This document shows positions 36,440 through 48,692 of a stretch of 64,000 bases of DNA, piece by piece. A model generated the notes under the pieces. That model did no database searches and had not been told where the DNA came from. It saw only the letters and a program-made list of their open reading frames with translations. Within the stretch, counting starts at the first letter, position 1, and the number at the start of each line of letters is the position of its first letter. The DNA comes from Sipunculus nudus (Eukaryota > Annelida > Sipuncula > Golfingiida > Sipunculidae), in the NCBI GenBank assembly GCA_026874595.1, contig CM049308.1, positions 19,402,001 through 19,466,000 on the forward strand, in the 5' to 3' direction. The translations under genes and the position numbers were made by a program.

Positions 36440-37400
36440 AACTCCTCAATAGTTCAATGGGTTAGGAGATATCTGAGCGACAGGTTTCAGAGAGTTGTAC
36501 TAGCAAACACAGAATCACCGTGGGCGAAGATTGAAGTCGGTGTACCTCAATGTTCAATTCTAGGTCCTTTACTGTCTTTAATCTACTTTAATGATGTCAC
36601 ATATGTGCCATGGAATTAGATCATACATCAACTTATATATCGATGACAATTGTCTTCTAAACGTGAGTGATAATTCAGGCAGCTCGGCGAATACACTCAA
36701 CAAAGACGAGGCCACACTTAATACCTGGTCCCAGAGGTGGCAGGTGCCCTTTAATCCATCGAACACTGTGTCAATGACCTTTGTTACAAACAACACCACC
36801 AGCCGTCAAAACAGGTGTTTCTCGATTCTGTTCCAGTAAAGAAAGTGAATGAGCATTCATACTTAGGTTTAACATGATCTTCTAATATGAGCTGGCCCAA
36901 ACATATACGTACTTTTCACTGAAAGGCATCGATGGGGTTGGGAATGTTATCTCACTTTAATTAAATATGATCTAAACAGACATACGCAAGAACGACTATA
37001 CATGTCACGGTTGACGCCGGTACTCGAGTACGCCAGTATAATTTTTGATAATTGTACAGAGCCGGAGGCACAGTTACTAGAGCCCATACAAAGCAGGGCT
37101 GCTCGAGTCTGTACAGGCGCTATTCCTACAACGAATGCAATGAAGCCTCTTACGGACATTGGGTGGGAGGAACTGAGCGACCGGAGAGAAATTAAAATTT
37201 ATACATAACATTAAAAAGGCCTATGTCCGTCATATATGTAGCGAGTGCTATAAATTTGAGCCTGAAAGATTGTTACGGGGATTACGAAACCAACCGGATT
37301 TTAAACTACCTCATGCATTTTTCCCGTCGGCAATCAGAGTGGTGCAAAATACTATATGTCTAAGGTATGTTATTCCTACAAGTTGTTAATGAGGAACATT
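36440..37400 (+). pseudogene. Broken non-LTR retrotransposon (reverse transcriptase C-terminal part)
   Basis: A frame near 36458 reads WVRRYLSDRFQRVVL and then GVPQCSILGPLL, the reverse-transcriptase motif usually written GVPQGSILGPLL, with G changed to C. After a frame change, YIDDNCLL matches the YADD-type catalytic box. Further fragments give LNTWSQRWQV, the late EYASIIFDNC / QSRAARVCTG region and PHAFFPSAIRV, the usual C-terminal signature of CR1- and Jockey-like elements. At least three frameshifts or stops break it, and the endonuclease part is absent. It is a 5'-truncated dead copy, with a 3' tail that may extend to about 37590. Confidence 0.85.
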
Positions 37401-37599
37401 TTGGACTATTGAGTGATTTCATAATCTTATATTCAGAGCATTGTCTGTCCAGTGTGTCATGTACATATAATATTGTGTGTTTATATACGTATTTTATATA
37501 ATTATATGTCAGCATATATGTATTTATTGAAAAGTACACTCATTAGCACTGCTACTTGTACAATTCAATTGAAATAAATTTGTTTAAAACAAACATTAG

Positions 37600-38010
37600 T
37601 GGTGTGCCAATTAATCGATTAAATCGATTATCCGTCGTTTTCATTCAAAATCAATTAAATCGATCGATTTGTGCATAATAAATTAAAAACGATTAGCATG
37701 CACGTGCAAAGAATCTAATCCTGTCAGAGATATACGAACATTAAGTAACGAACAGCATCAAAACGGAACCCTGCGCAGTCAGCAATCGTCCGACGGCCAG
37801 TCGACCTTGGATGCGAGTGGATTGATGGTTTTATCATGAATACCGATGTAGGCCTACATGCCACACTGTATATACTGGCGTCAATATTGTAGGTACTAGT
37901 TTACATAAGCTTTCGAGTTAATAAAGAAAGTAAATAAAATAATCGACTAATAATCGATCAACGGTGTTTTTATTTATTAATCATCGATAATGATTTTAAA
38001 ACCAATTCCT
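37600..38010 (+). mobile_element. Dispersed repeat family C, copy 2
   Basis: Starts AGTGGTGTGCCAATTAATCG and has the same order of landmarks as 35500-35882. Confidence 0.5.
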
Positions 38011-38627
38011 GCTACAAATAAACATTTCAATAATATATGTGTTTTATCTTACGCTAATAATCCATTTTGACTAAATACGAAATTTCCCAGCAAACGTATC
38101 CCGACCCATGGATTTACTCTCTCCAGTTCACCTATTTATGCGTTAGTATGGTTTTGTGTGTGAGTAAACACAGTCCGCGTGTGTAACAAGACTGCTTGAT
38201 CAGAGGTCTGATATTTCTCATTCACGACAAGTTCCGTACAAGGAGAAAAATCAGGAAAGAGGAAACACAGAATAAACACCGGTTGGAAGCTTGGTAAATC
38301 GTGATTTGCCAAGTTGCGCGGGTTGGCTATGTTTATGACCCTTATACAGCTCGGTTCAAGCTTTTTGCCACTTGTGCACAGGTCTAAGCAAACGGTTTCT
38401 GAATGAAACATTGGTAGATACCGTAATGTTTTAAGGTGAAATTGCTATGTCCATTTAATATGCCTTGTACGTGAATAAGTCCCTTTGAACAAGGAGGGCA
38501 GAGTTGGAAGAACATACCCGCTATACGTCCAAATGTGTACAATATGTACAATATGTTCAATATCTTCAAGAAGCAAATTTTAGTATATTATGTAAAATAA
38601 TTGTACATGTGTATTCGTTAATAATAA

Positions 38628-38646
38628 TTGTATTATTATTATTATT

Positions 38647-38704
<58 letters not shown>

Positions 38705-38735
38705 TTAATAATAATAATAATAATAATTATAATGA
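38628..38735. repeat. (AAT)n microsatellite
   Basis: A long ATT then AAT run. The III and NNN ORFs here are artefacts. Confidence 0.95.
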
Positions 38736-38739
38736 CTGA

Positions 38740-39400
38740 ATGCTCATGGAATGTTACCAATATTATTGCACTTTAAAATAGAAGATTGAAAGTAGAAGTA
38801 CAACCAATCCTGTATATCTTTAAATAGTATATTTACTTACAATAAAAATAAACACAGAAGAAAAAGAAAATAAAATATTAATAAACATCATTGTATAAAA
38901 TATACATTATCGGACAACGTGGCATAGAATCATATATGTCTGTACAGATAAACATGTTAACTCGGATTTACCTTTATTTGTATGTGGACGTTTGATATAT
39001 AGACTATATTTAGACATCAGGTGACCAGAAATATGAAAAAAAATATTTTATTCTCGATGACAAAATTGTACGTAATCCTTCACGTATATGATTGAAAACA
39101 AAATCACAGCACAAACAGAATTATAAGTATTAAACACATGACACACAAGTTGAACTAATTAAAGTAAGGATTTGTACATTTATATATATTATTTGGCAAG
39201 ATACACAGTGACCATACAGTCTGTAATGTCATGTAATATGCAATTTAGTTTTAAAATACAGATAAACCAACCGAATCCATATTGGTAGTTTGGTACACAT
39301 GTTTCATTTGGTGTCAACGCTGTATAAGATATCAATGTTTTCACCTTTTTATAAGGCCCGCCCCCGGCAATAAATGCCCCCCTCCTTCCACGTCATTGGG
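38740..39400. other. Intergenic, nothing recognised
   Basis: No supported features. Confidence 0.4.
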
Positions 39401-39419
39401 CTTGTTTCCCCACCTTTCC

Positions 39420-39800
39420 GCCAGAGGTCGTTTCTACTCGAAACGAATCTCTTCTGATGGAGGACTGTGGGACGGCCAGGACTACTTGTCTCAACTGTCA
39501 AACTTCACAATCAAAATTTCAAGGAAACACCTGTTTACATTTCACATGGTTACATAATATTACTTATTCCGTAAAGTCCTTACCACAAAACACCCATGTT
39601 TATGTAATTTGCCTTGAAACAATTTTTATCCAACACCCTTGAACGAACTACATTGTCCTCTTCACTATATATTCATGCCTACGCCGCTGGTGCATTGTGA
39701 GGGTCAGATTTGACTCCAACAATCCCTAAACAGCAGAGTCGTACTCTTGTGAGTCCGAGTCTGCGCAGTGCGTACTTTTCCTAGACCTCCTCAAGTATAT
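39420..39800 (+). mobile_element. Dispersed repeat family B, copy 2
   Basis: Landmarks GTCGTTTCTACTCGAAACG, GGACGGCCAGGACTAC, TGTCTCAACTGTCAAACTT, CCACAAAACACCCATG and GCCTACGCCGCTGGTGCATT occur in the same order, inverted, at 46320-46735. No long frame survives, so it is probably a non-autonomous element. Confidence 0.7.
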
Positions 39801-39809
39801 CCGATTCTT

Positions 39810-42373
39810 CTTGCTTTAGTTCTTGAGTCCCTTCTACATCTATTTTTTAACCTTTTTACTTATATTTACAATTTACTTTTTTAAATGCATTTGTCCATGG
39901 TGGAGTAACAGTAGAGCCATTTTTAAATTTTCCAACTTTGCATATGGAGGCCATGCACGGTGAACGTTTCGTTGTTATTCACGTATCATTATCGAAGTGT
40001 TAAATGCTTTGAAAATGTACAAGTACCTTTGGTTTTTCATTCAAATTTCGCTTTATTTCTTTAAGACCAATACACGAAGATTATTATACAGCGTATATTT
40101 ATTTACATGTCCGATTACACATATACGCATGCGCGAAAGCACATATTGTAACGTTTATTTTAAACAATATTTCACAAGCACGCGCACACCTTAGCTCACA
40201 TACACTATATATAATATGTAGTAATCTTTAGATAAACGTCTATAGCTAGACAAAAATAATATAAAACCTTTTTAGATGTTTGAAATCGATATAGTCAGGT
40301 GATCAATGAAAAATGTAGATTAATAAAAAGTATTTATAAACCGATAACGCATGTTATCAACAATATTTACAGTGACCCCGGCTTATACGCAATACGACAC
40401 GTCATTCAAGGCATGTTAAAAACATAAATATCCCTGCAGTATCATTAGGGCTGTCTTCAAAATACAAGTGTCACGTGATCTGCTATTAGCGTACCATGTG
40501 CCCATGCTGTCATTTGGCTTCTTGCTCAATTTCCCAAGATCATAGACGATGGTCCTCACGTTCACGTTTATCTGGTATTTTCTAACTTAAAAATCTTGCA
40601 AATTGCAAAAAGCCATAGAAGGCAACACTGAAAAGAATTCTGCTCAGTCTATCGGTTGTGATTTCACTCATTTCCCCCTCTCTCTCTTGCATTTGAATGA
40701 TAAATCACGTAATGGCACAGTGCATGCAGGAAAATAATTATGTGCTTGCAATGGTTTCTCGCGTGTGATTGTTTCGCATACATCAGGATAGATTTCGTCT
40801 TTCCACACTTCCTTAACACACTGTTCAAGTGGCAGATAGGTGAGCGTCAGTTGTAATATTAGTATCTTTGAGGTCTATAAGGTTGGTATTCAAGCAGATC
40901 TACCGGCTGAAAATTATAACATAATATTAAATACAACAAGAAGAGTAACTTAAAAAGTAAATCTTTATAATAAGTTCGACGCACATTAATTACCTGTTGA
41001 TGAAACATTATAACAGGCCCATGACTGCTTAGTGCATTTTGTTTTATAATCCAAGAGAAAAGATACCATTTAGCAGTTTTCTTTTGCATATTCCCTTTGA
41101 GAAATATCATTAGGAACTGAGCGAAATCCTTTGTTTATAATTTGTTTAAACAGCGCAGGGTACAAGTCTATTTTCTCACCACAATAAGGGAGAGTTGTTT
41201 TCGCCTCTTGTTTTCGTCTTTCCATGGGTCGACGATCATGTTAGGTAGATGAGTAGCAAGTCGTCGGTGTGAAGGAAGAGCCGGTCCCCAGTACACAGAG
41301 GGATTAAACGAACTCCTCAGTCTCTGTGTACAACAAAAATAATTTAAAATATCACAACGTTCCAAAATATGTGTAAAAATATTGTTAAAAAATACAAAAT
41401 TGTAAGCGATTAAAAAAAAAAATGTAGGGAACATTTATTTTCCCTTTCACAATTATATAGAGCTGTCCAAGTTTATTCGAGTAATATTCAGAAACGCATA
41501 CAGTATTCACGTATATGTGTGTCACTATTTGATAATGATATCTTTTGATAAAATTTCCACAAAGAAAATAGAGAAAACGTTCTGCTGATACGTGCAATGA
41601 AAACGTATCAGACATTTTCAGTGCATAATCACATTCGATTATAAACACAAGCGAGTCGTGTAATTGATTGTTACATGCACTCTTATGCATCATTCACATA
41701 TTGTTAACTAATATTAATTATGAAATATCGGATAATTCATTGTTATGTGCTGTAACGATCATTTTGATGTGTACGTAAGATAGAACATAAACATAAAATC
41801 ATTGATTTATACATTGTATAAATTGACTGGGAACGGGTGTATGAGTGTAAGAAAGTTCATATATTAATCTTTATACTATCAGGTAACAAGCCACGCTGTC
41901 ACAGACCTTGATTCAGCAAGCCGGTTTGGCTTCTATTTAATGAAGAACGAAGGAGATGATTGAATCATTCAAATGATTCGCGTAAACTATAGCTTCACTC
42001 GACTGCCAGGGCAGGTCCGGTGCTAGTACTAGACCAAAAGTTTAGCATCGTCGAGAGAACATCGATAATTTGACCAATCAAATAAAGCCATAAAAAACTA
42101 TCCCGTTTCTGCTGCACATGTGTGCTTGTTCAGACGGCTTGTGAACAGTATATTGTTTACATTTGTTCGTTAGCTTTGATTGGTAATTTTGATTTCGATC
42201 CGAGCACTTGCTGGACGGTTCATAGTCAATTAAAAATAAACGTAAGAGCGGCTTGCTGAATAAAGGTATGTGAATGTATGGCTGCCAAAGAATTGGTAGT
42301 ATGAAGTTGCCAAAAATCACTTATTCATACAGTCCATTTTTGTTTTTGTAAAGACTTTTGTATTTTGTGTTCT
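39810..42373. other. 3' flank of the SLC6-like gene, no gene seen
   Basis: No exon is supported. The transporter's 3' UTR must lie at the right end. A minus-strand ATTAAA near 41936 is a possible poly(A) signal. Confidence 0.45.
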
Positions 42374-42574
42374 TTATATAATGTAATTGATGAAAGGGAA
42401 ACTCGCCTCGTAGAACGATCCCGAGCTTTTGGATAAGGTATGTATTGCTCCGGCGAGAACAAAAATTACAGTGCTTAAAACAATCAGTAGCCCGATGAGG
42501 TCGGCCCACAGTGGATACTTGTAGGTACCGTTGGTGAGTCCCTCAAATTTCACGACGCCCAACACGGCCATACC
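42374..42574 (-). CDS. SLC6-like exon 13 (TM12 and C-terminus)
   Basis: GMAVLGVVKFEGLTN, YPLWADLIGLLIVL and a short tail ending in TAA at 42376-42374. A GC donor after SFYE could extend the gene, but nothing downstream fits, so the stop here is preferred. Confidence 0.82.
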   Translation of the reverse strand, partial: GMAVLGVVKFEGLTNGTYKYPLWADLIGLLIVLSTVIFVLAGAIHTLSKSSGSFYEASFPFINYII

Positions 42575-42675
42575 CTGCAGGAAAAAGTACAGGACAGTAA
42601 ATAAATACAGTGGAAATCATATGATGATTAATTTTGTTCGTAAAAGAAAGTTGCCCTTAAGTATAGGTTTTACTG

Positions 42676-42740
<65 letters not shown>

Positions 42741-45700
42741 TTACTGTGGTTGATTTCAACTTCGAGAGGATAAAATGTCCCGATTTTCTTTTTTTCATTG
42801 TTTCGCGAGGGTTCCATTTTCAAGATCTTACTATGCAATAATTTGCAAACTGATTATATATATACATTCAATAATATACGCGCCAAATCATAACAATTGG
42901 ATGGAGACCCAAGTGAACACCGATGGATTTAAATAAATATTCATTAATAGTAGATTATTCGACATCATTTATAAGGACAAAAAAATATAGGGTATTGTTC
43001 TCAGGCACCGCCCGCGTCAATTTTAACCCCCCGCATCAAAAATTTTTATTTTGATTTTTATCTTTCAAGAAGAAAAATAATACAATTTATGTAGTGATTT
43101 AACCTGTTTAGCAAAAAAAAATTATTTTCTTGTTTTTTCCCTGATCATATGACAATTTTATCGAAACATTAAAAAAAAAAAATACCGCCCGCCCGCACTG
43201 ATTTCTGAAAAAAAGTGCCTGAGAACCATACCTTATTTTCATTTTGGCCTAATAGCAATACTTTTCCTTTCGACTTGCGGTCGACGATGGGGACTCTTTT
43301 TAAGAAGGTTTTATTTTCGCGATAATTTCCTTTCGTAAAATCGCGAGACAATCGCGAACAAAAAGGCAACCACAGTATACATATATATATATATATATGT
43401 GTGTGTGTGTATTGACGTATATAAGTTACATTTCGTTTAGCAAAGTCCGGCTAAATGGAAGGTATTCAAGATAATCACTCGAAATCGCTTATAAATACTT
43501 TTTATTAACTTTAAAACTAACTTTTTAACATTGTTGAATTTATTTTTCAAATCCATCTAACTAGATATATATATAAATAAGTATATGTTATGTATTGTCT
43601 CAGTTTGTCAATAAAATAAGAATTCACCAACCTCAATATATATTTTACGATAAGTGTTAAGTGTCTTTAAGCAAAATCTTGTGGGACACATACAGCAGTC
43701 ATATAAGGCGCGATACTTACCAAGAGACATGCGGGTATTATAAATCTTAATGCTATAACCCAATACCACTTGCAACCACCTAGCGGGAAACAGCCGCAAC
43801 CGCGATGCCCCACCATAAACTCAAGATCATTCAGCAAACTTGTGGCACCTGTAACGGAATGAACAGAAGCTATATGTGCAAGCTATTGCGAAATCTGGCT
43901 GCAGATATTAGGCAAACCAGAGTTTAACAAATTACAAATGATGGCGTTACTTCTCATGCTTGTACCACTAGTTACACATGACCCTTCATCTTCTGTCCAT
44001 TGTGTGCCAACCTGGTAATATACATGGTTTTCCGTCTGCCAACGTGTGCTCGTGTATTGTGTTTACTAATATTATAATAGCTTGCAGAGGAACAAGCTGA
44101 GAAGGGTTCTAAACAGGAACAACCCGAGTTCATTAATAGGTTTCCAGCATAAGTAAGAAATCCTATCACTCCAGACGTTCTACAAATAATGTTAAGATTC
44201 CTTTTGTACAGATAAGAAATCCTATCCCCTCACACGTTCTACAAATAAAGCTAAGATTCCTTTTGTGCGGCATGAAGAACGCGGCATGCAGGATGCGAAC
44301 AAAATCGGTATTGGCTAATTATATAAGACGATATTCATTATGTATAAGGCATAAGGATTACGTATCCGACAAAAAGGATCGCAACTTTTGATTTTTTTGC
44401 CGGTTCTGCATGACATCCAAAAGCAACACATATAAAACAAGCATGCTGCTGTCGTGGAACATATGTAATCTCTATGCATTCCGTAAGTAAGGAATCTTAG
44501 CTGTATAGCTATATTTTTGGCACCGTACCATATATGTAGGCCACTCCGACAACTTGAAAGAATATCAGAAGTAGTGTATTCCAGACCCCCGTGTAGAAGA
44601 TCAACAGCTGTGTGATGTAGTCTCCGCCCTGTTGAAGATAAACAATCACTATATGGTGTCCACTACCGAAAAATATATAAATCATTCGGAATCTTCATCT
44701 ATCGACGTTTTTACGGTCAAGGTTTGGCGTGTTTATGGTTGCGGTGACGCATTATGGGAAGATATTTTTTTTGTTGGGGAAGCCATCTTGTAGAGTCGTG
44801 AGAACATTCGAATAAAATATTCGTAACGCAAAATAAAGATTTATATAGTACCTGTCCATTTTCCATACCTATTACCCAGGCCATAACTACAATACAATTT
44901 TAACAAAATGGTTTTGTGATGTTTTGCTTATACACGTGCTAATGCAATACTGAAGTGTAAATTCTTTCTATGGGGAGGTGCCCATTGCCACTTCGCGATC
45001 TGTTCATAAAATGATCAGGTCTTAAGGAATCTTGAACAATGGGTAGAATGAATTCCAGAGTGTAAGCTTTTTTTACGTCCAACTGCTACGATTCGTATCT
45101 ATCTGACACCTTTGTTTCTAAAATCACAACTCAAAGAATATGGTCAAAGTGACCTTATATATTTAGGGTTTCTAAAAAGATTATACAGGGCCCTCTCTGG
45201 ATCTTTATTAGATTAGAGGTTTCGTGGTCCTATTGTTTGTGCCCGCCAGACTAATAGGGTGCTTATTCATGCTCTTTCACAAAGCTCGCTGAATATAGGT
45301 CACAGTGACAAGAAACTTTAACGGGAACCTCCCAAGATCTTAACCAAATAAGAAATTTCCAGGTCAACTGTAACAAATCCTGCATCTATGTTGTATAGGG
45401 TGCTAAAATCATGTTCTTTCATATATTTTGCAGAATACAGGGTACAATGAGCTTATTTGGGAGTCCATTTTCCATACCTATTACCCAGGCCATAACTACA
45501 ATACAATTTTAACAAAATGGTTTGTGATGTTTTGCTTATACACGTGCTAATGCAATACTGAAGTGTAAATTCTTTCTATGGGGAGGTGCCCATTGCCACT
45601 CCGCGATCTGTTCATAAAATGATCAGGTCTTAAGGAATCTTGAACAATGGGTAGAATGAAATCCAGAGTGTAAGCTTTTTTTTACGTCCAACTGCTACGA

Positions 45701-48060
45701 TTCGTATATATCTGACACTTTTGTTTCTAAAATCACAACTCAAAGAATATGGTCAAAGTGACCTTATATATATTTAGGGTTTCTAAAAAGATCATACAGG
45801 GCCCTCTCTGGATCTTCATTAGATTAGAGGTTTCGTGGTCCTATTGTTTGTGCCCGCCAGACTAATAGGGTGCTTATTCATGCTCTTTCACAAAGCTCGC
45901 TGAATATAGGTCACAGTGGCAAGAAACTTTTACGGGAACTTCCCAAGAACTTAACCAAATAAGAAATTTCCAGGTCAACTGTAACAAATTCTGCATCTAT
46001 GCTGTATAGGGTGCTAAAATCATGTTCTTTCATATATTTTGCAGAATACAGGGTACAATGAGCTTATTTGGGATGCCCAAAGAGACTTCTTGTAACATGA
46101 AGAAAGACCTTCTAGACCAGTCAGTTAAGATTTGTGCCCTGTCTGACTTTGTGGGTGCTAAACATTAGGTTTTCCGCAAGAAACTCACCGAACAAGGTTC
46201 ATCATAACCAAATCTCAGATGTTGAAGCCAATTTGCCCAATTCCTTGAATTTTAAGTAATAAAATGCCAGGTCCTACAGTATTTATTTGTGTCCAACTGA
46301 CATTTACAATGCTAAAGTTATGTTTATTTCCTCAGAGTGCCCAGAGCTGGACTCGCAAAAGTGCGACTCTGCTGTTTTGGGATTGTGGGTGTCAGATTAT
46401 GACCCCCAAAATGCACTGGGGCTTCTAAAAACACCAGCGGCGTAGGTATAAATGTAGTGAAGAGGAAAATGTAGTCCGTTCATGTGTTGGATAAGAATTG
46501 TTTCAAAGCAAATTACATAAAAATGGGTGTTTCGTGGTAGGGACTCTGCGGAATAAGTAATATATTGTAAGCACACGCGTGTGAAATGTAAACAGAAGGT
46601 GTTTCCTTGAAATGTAATAAATTTTGATCTTGAAGTTGGACAGTTGATACAGGTAGTCCTGGCCGTCCGACAGCGGACAGCAAAAACAGAAGGGATTCGT
46701 TTCAAGTAGAAAGCGAACTCTGGGGGAAGGGTGGTTTTCCCTACAGTTAACAGAATATAGATCATAATTACCTAATTTCAGGATTCAAAAGAGATTTGCC
46801 AAGGAACTCCCTGGATGTCACATCAGAAGGTTCTACGTCAAACAGTAAAGTTTGCGTCCTGTCTCGGTGCTCCAAATCATCCCTGGATGTTACGTTAGAA
46901 GATTCCAGGGATAACGGATATAATTTGTGCAATGTTTAACTTTTCGAGTCCTCATATTTTTGAGAGTCGCTCGAAAAATATAGGTCATAGTGACCTAGTT
47001 TCAGGTTTCCATGGAGATTTTGCCCAAAACATTGATGGTCCGTTAAGGACCACCCAGGATGTCAAGTTAGAAGATTCCAACGGTAACGATTTGTGTCAAC
47101 GAATGGACGGTCGAACGGCGGACGAAGGGTGATCTCTATAGTTCAGATGACTTTCATTCAGCTGAGTAAAAAACAATTTATAAATATGTTAAATGTATAT
47201 CAACATACCCCCATGCAAAGGATGAGCCCAGCCAGGAAGCACAGAGTGCAAAGCACGAGCCTGAAGGGAAATGGGTGGGCCCTGAGATGTGGCATGACGT
47301 CACAGATAGACGACGCCATCTCCTCCATGTATATCACCTGTAAATATACAATAACTATATGTTATTAAACGGCCTGTTCAGTATTGCTTTTGTATTGGTC
47401 AGAGGGTGGCAGCTTAGGCCATACAAAGGCAATATCCAAAAAGCCTCATCATATGTTTTTTAAACGACATATTATCAACACAACCAGCCGTGTACAATCA
47501 AACTATTGTCAGTTTCATTCAAAGGGGCTGGGTTACAGAGCTATGTGACTTCACACGAATCGTGAAGCTTGTCGATTTCATTCTTGGGCGTTGCGTGTAT
47601 ATTTAGGTTCTGGCTGATATGAGCTCACTGTATTAACAAAGTGTATAAGCCTTATCGCCTGTATATCACATTACAGGGCTCTGTATCTTTGTGACATGGG
47701 TGACCGGTTCATAAATAAAAAAAGTTCACCATGTTCATTAAAATATAAGGTTTTACATTCCATGGACGTTTATATATTTTAAACACGTCAAATTAACATT
47801 ACCTTCGTAAAAGATTGTATTAGACTATTAATATGATTCCTGTCTTAAGCAAATGCCCGTATATGTATATACATGTATGTATATTTCAATCAGCAAGTCC
47901 TTTTTTTACACTATTTAAGGCTCAGAATCGTTGATATTTGTGGAATTTCAATGCTAAAGAAATGCCAGGCTGCTTTTACGATCACCTTTGACTAGGGCGT
48001 GATCCTGTGAAAACAATTATGATATTTTATGAATATATATGTATATATGTACGAACATAG

Positions 48061-48117
<57 letters not shown>

Positions 48118-48641
48118 ATTTTATCATTGTATTCACTGAACATGAAAACAATTATAATATTTTATGAATATATATGTATATATGTACGAACATAAGTATA
48201 TATATATGTATATATATATATATTATATTCCAAACATATATTCATAAAAAGAAGTAAAAAAAAACTTTTAAATTACTCACAACAGTATCAAGACCAGCTA
48301 CGAATACAACAACGTAAAATAGAATGAGCCACCAAACAGTAGGCGATACAGTTCTAACTCCCTCCGGAAGAATAACAAATAACAGCTCGCTTACTGTAAA
48401 AGAATTTTCAATATATAATATATACATATAAATATATATATGCATCAAACGTTATATATTATCAGAATATAATAATTAATATTAACTAATTGTAGGAAAT
48501 ATTGAAATTTATGCATATACAACAAACACATTGTTCTAGATATACAATAAGTGATCAGTAAACCGTTTATATGAGAACAGTTGTTATAGATGGTTTGCAG
48601 ACGCACGTGAGACCGAACTTGTGTGTGTGTGTGTGTGTGTG

Positions 48642-48692
<51 letters not shown>

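Noticed and set aside
38504-38776. ORFs with runs of I or N
   Set aside because: They are translations of the AAT microsatellite.
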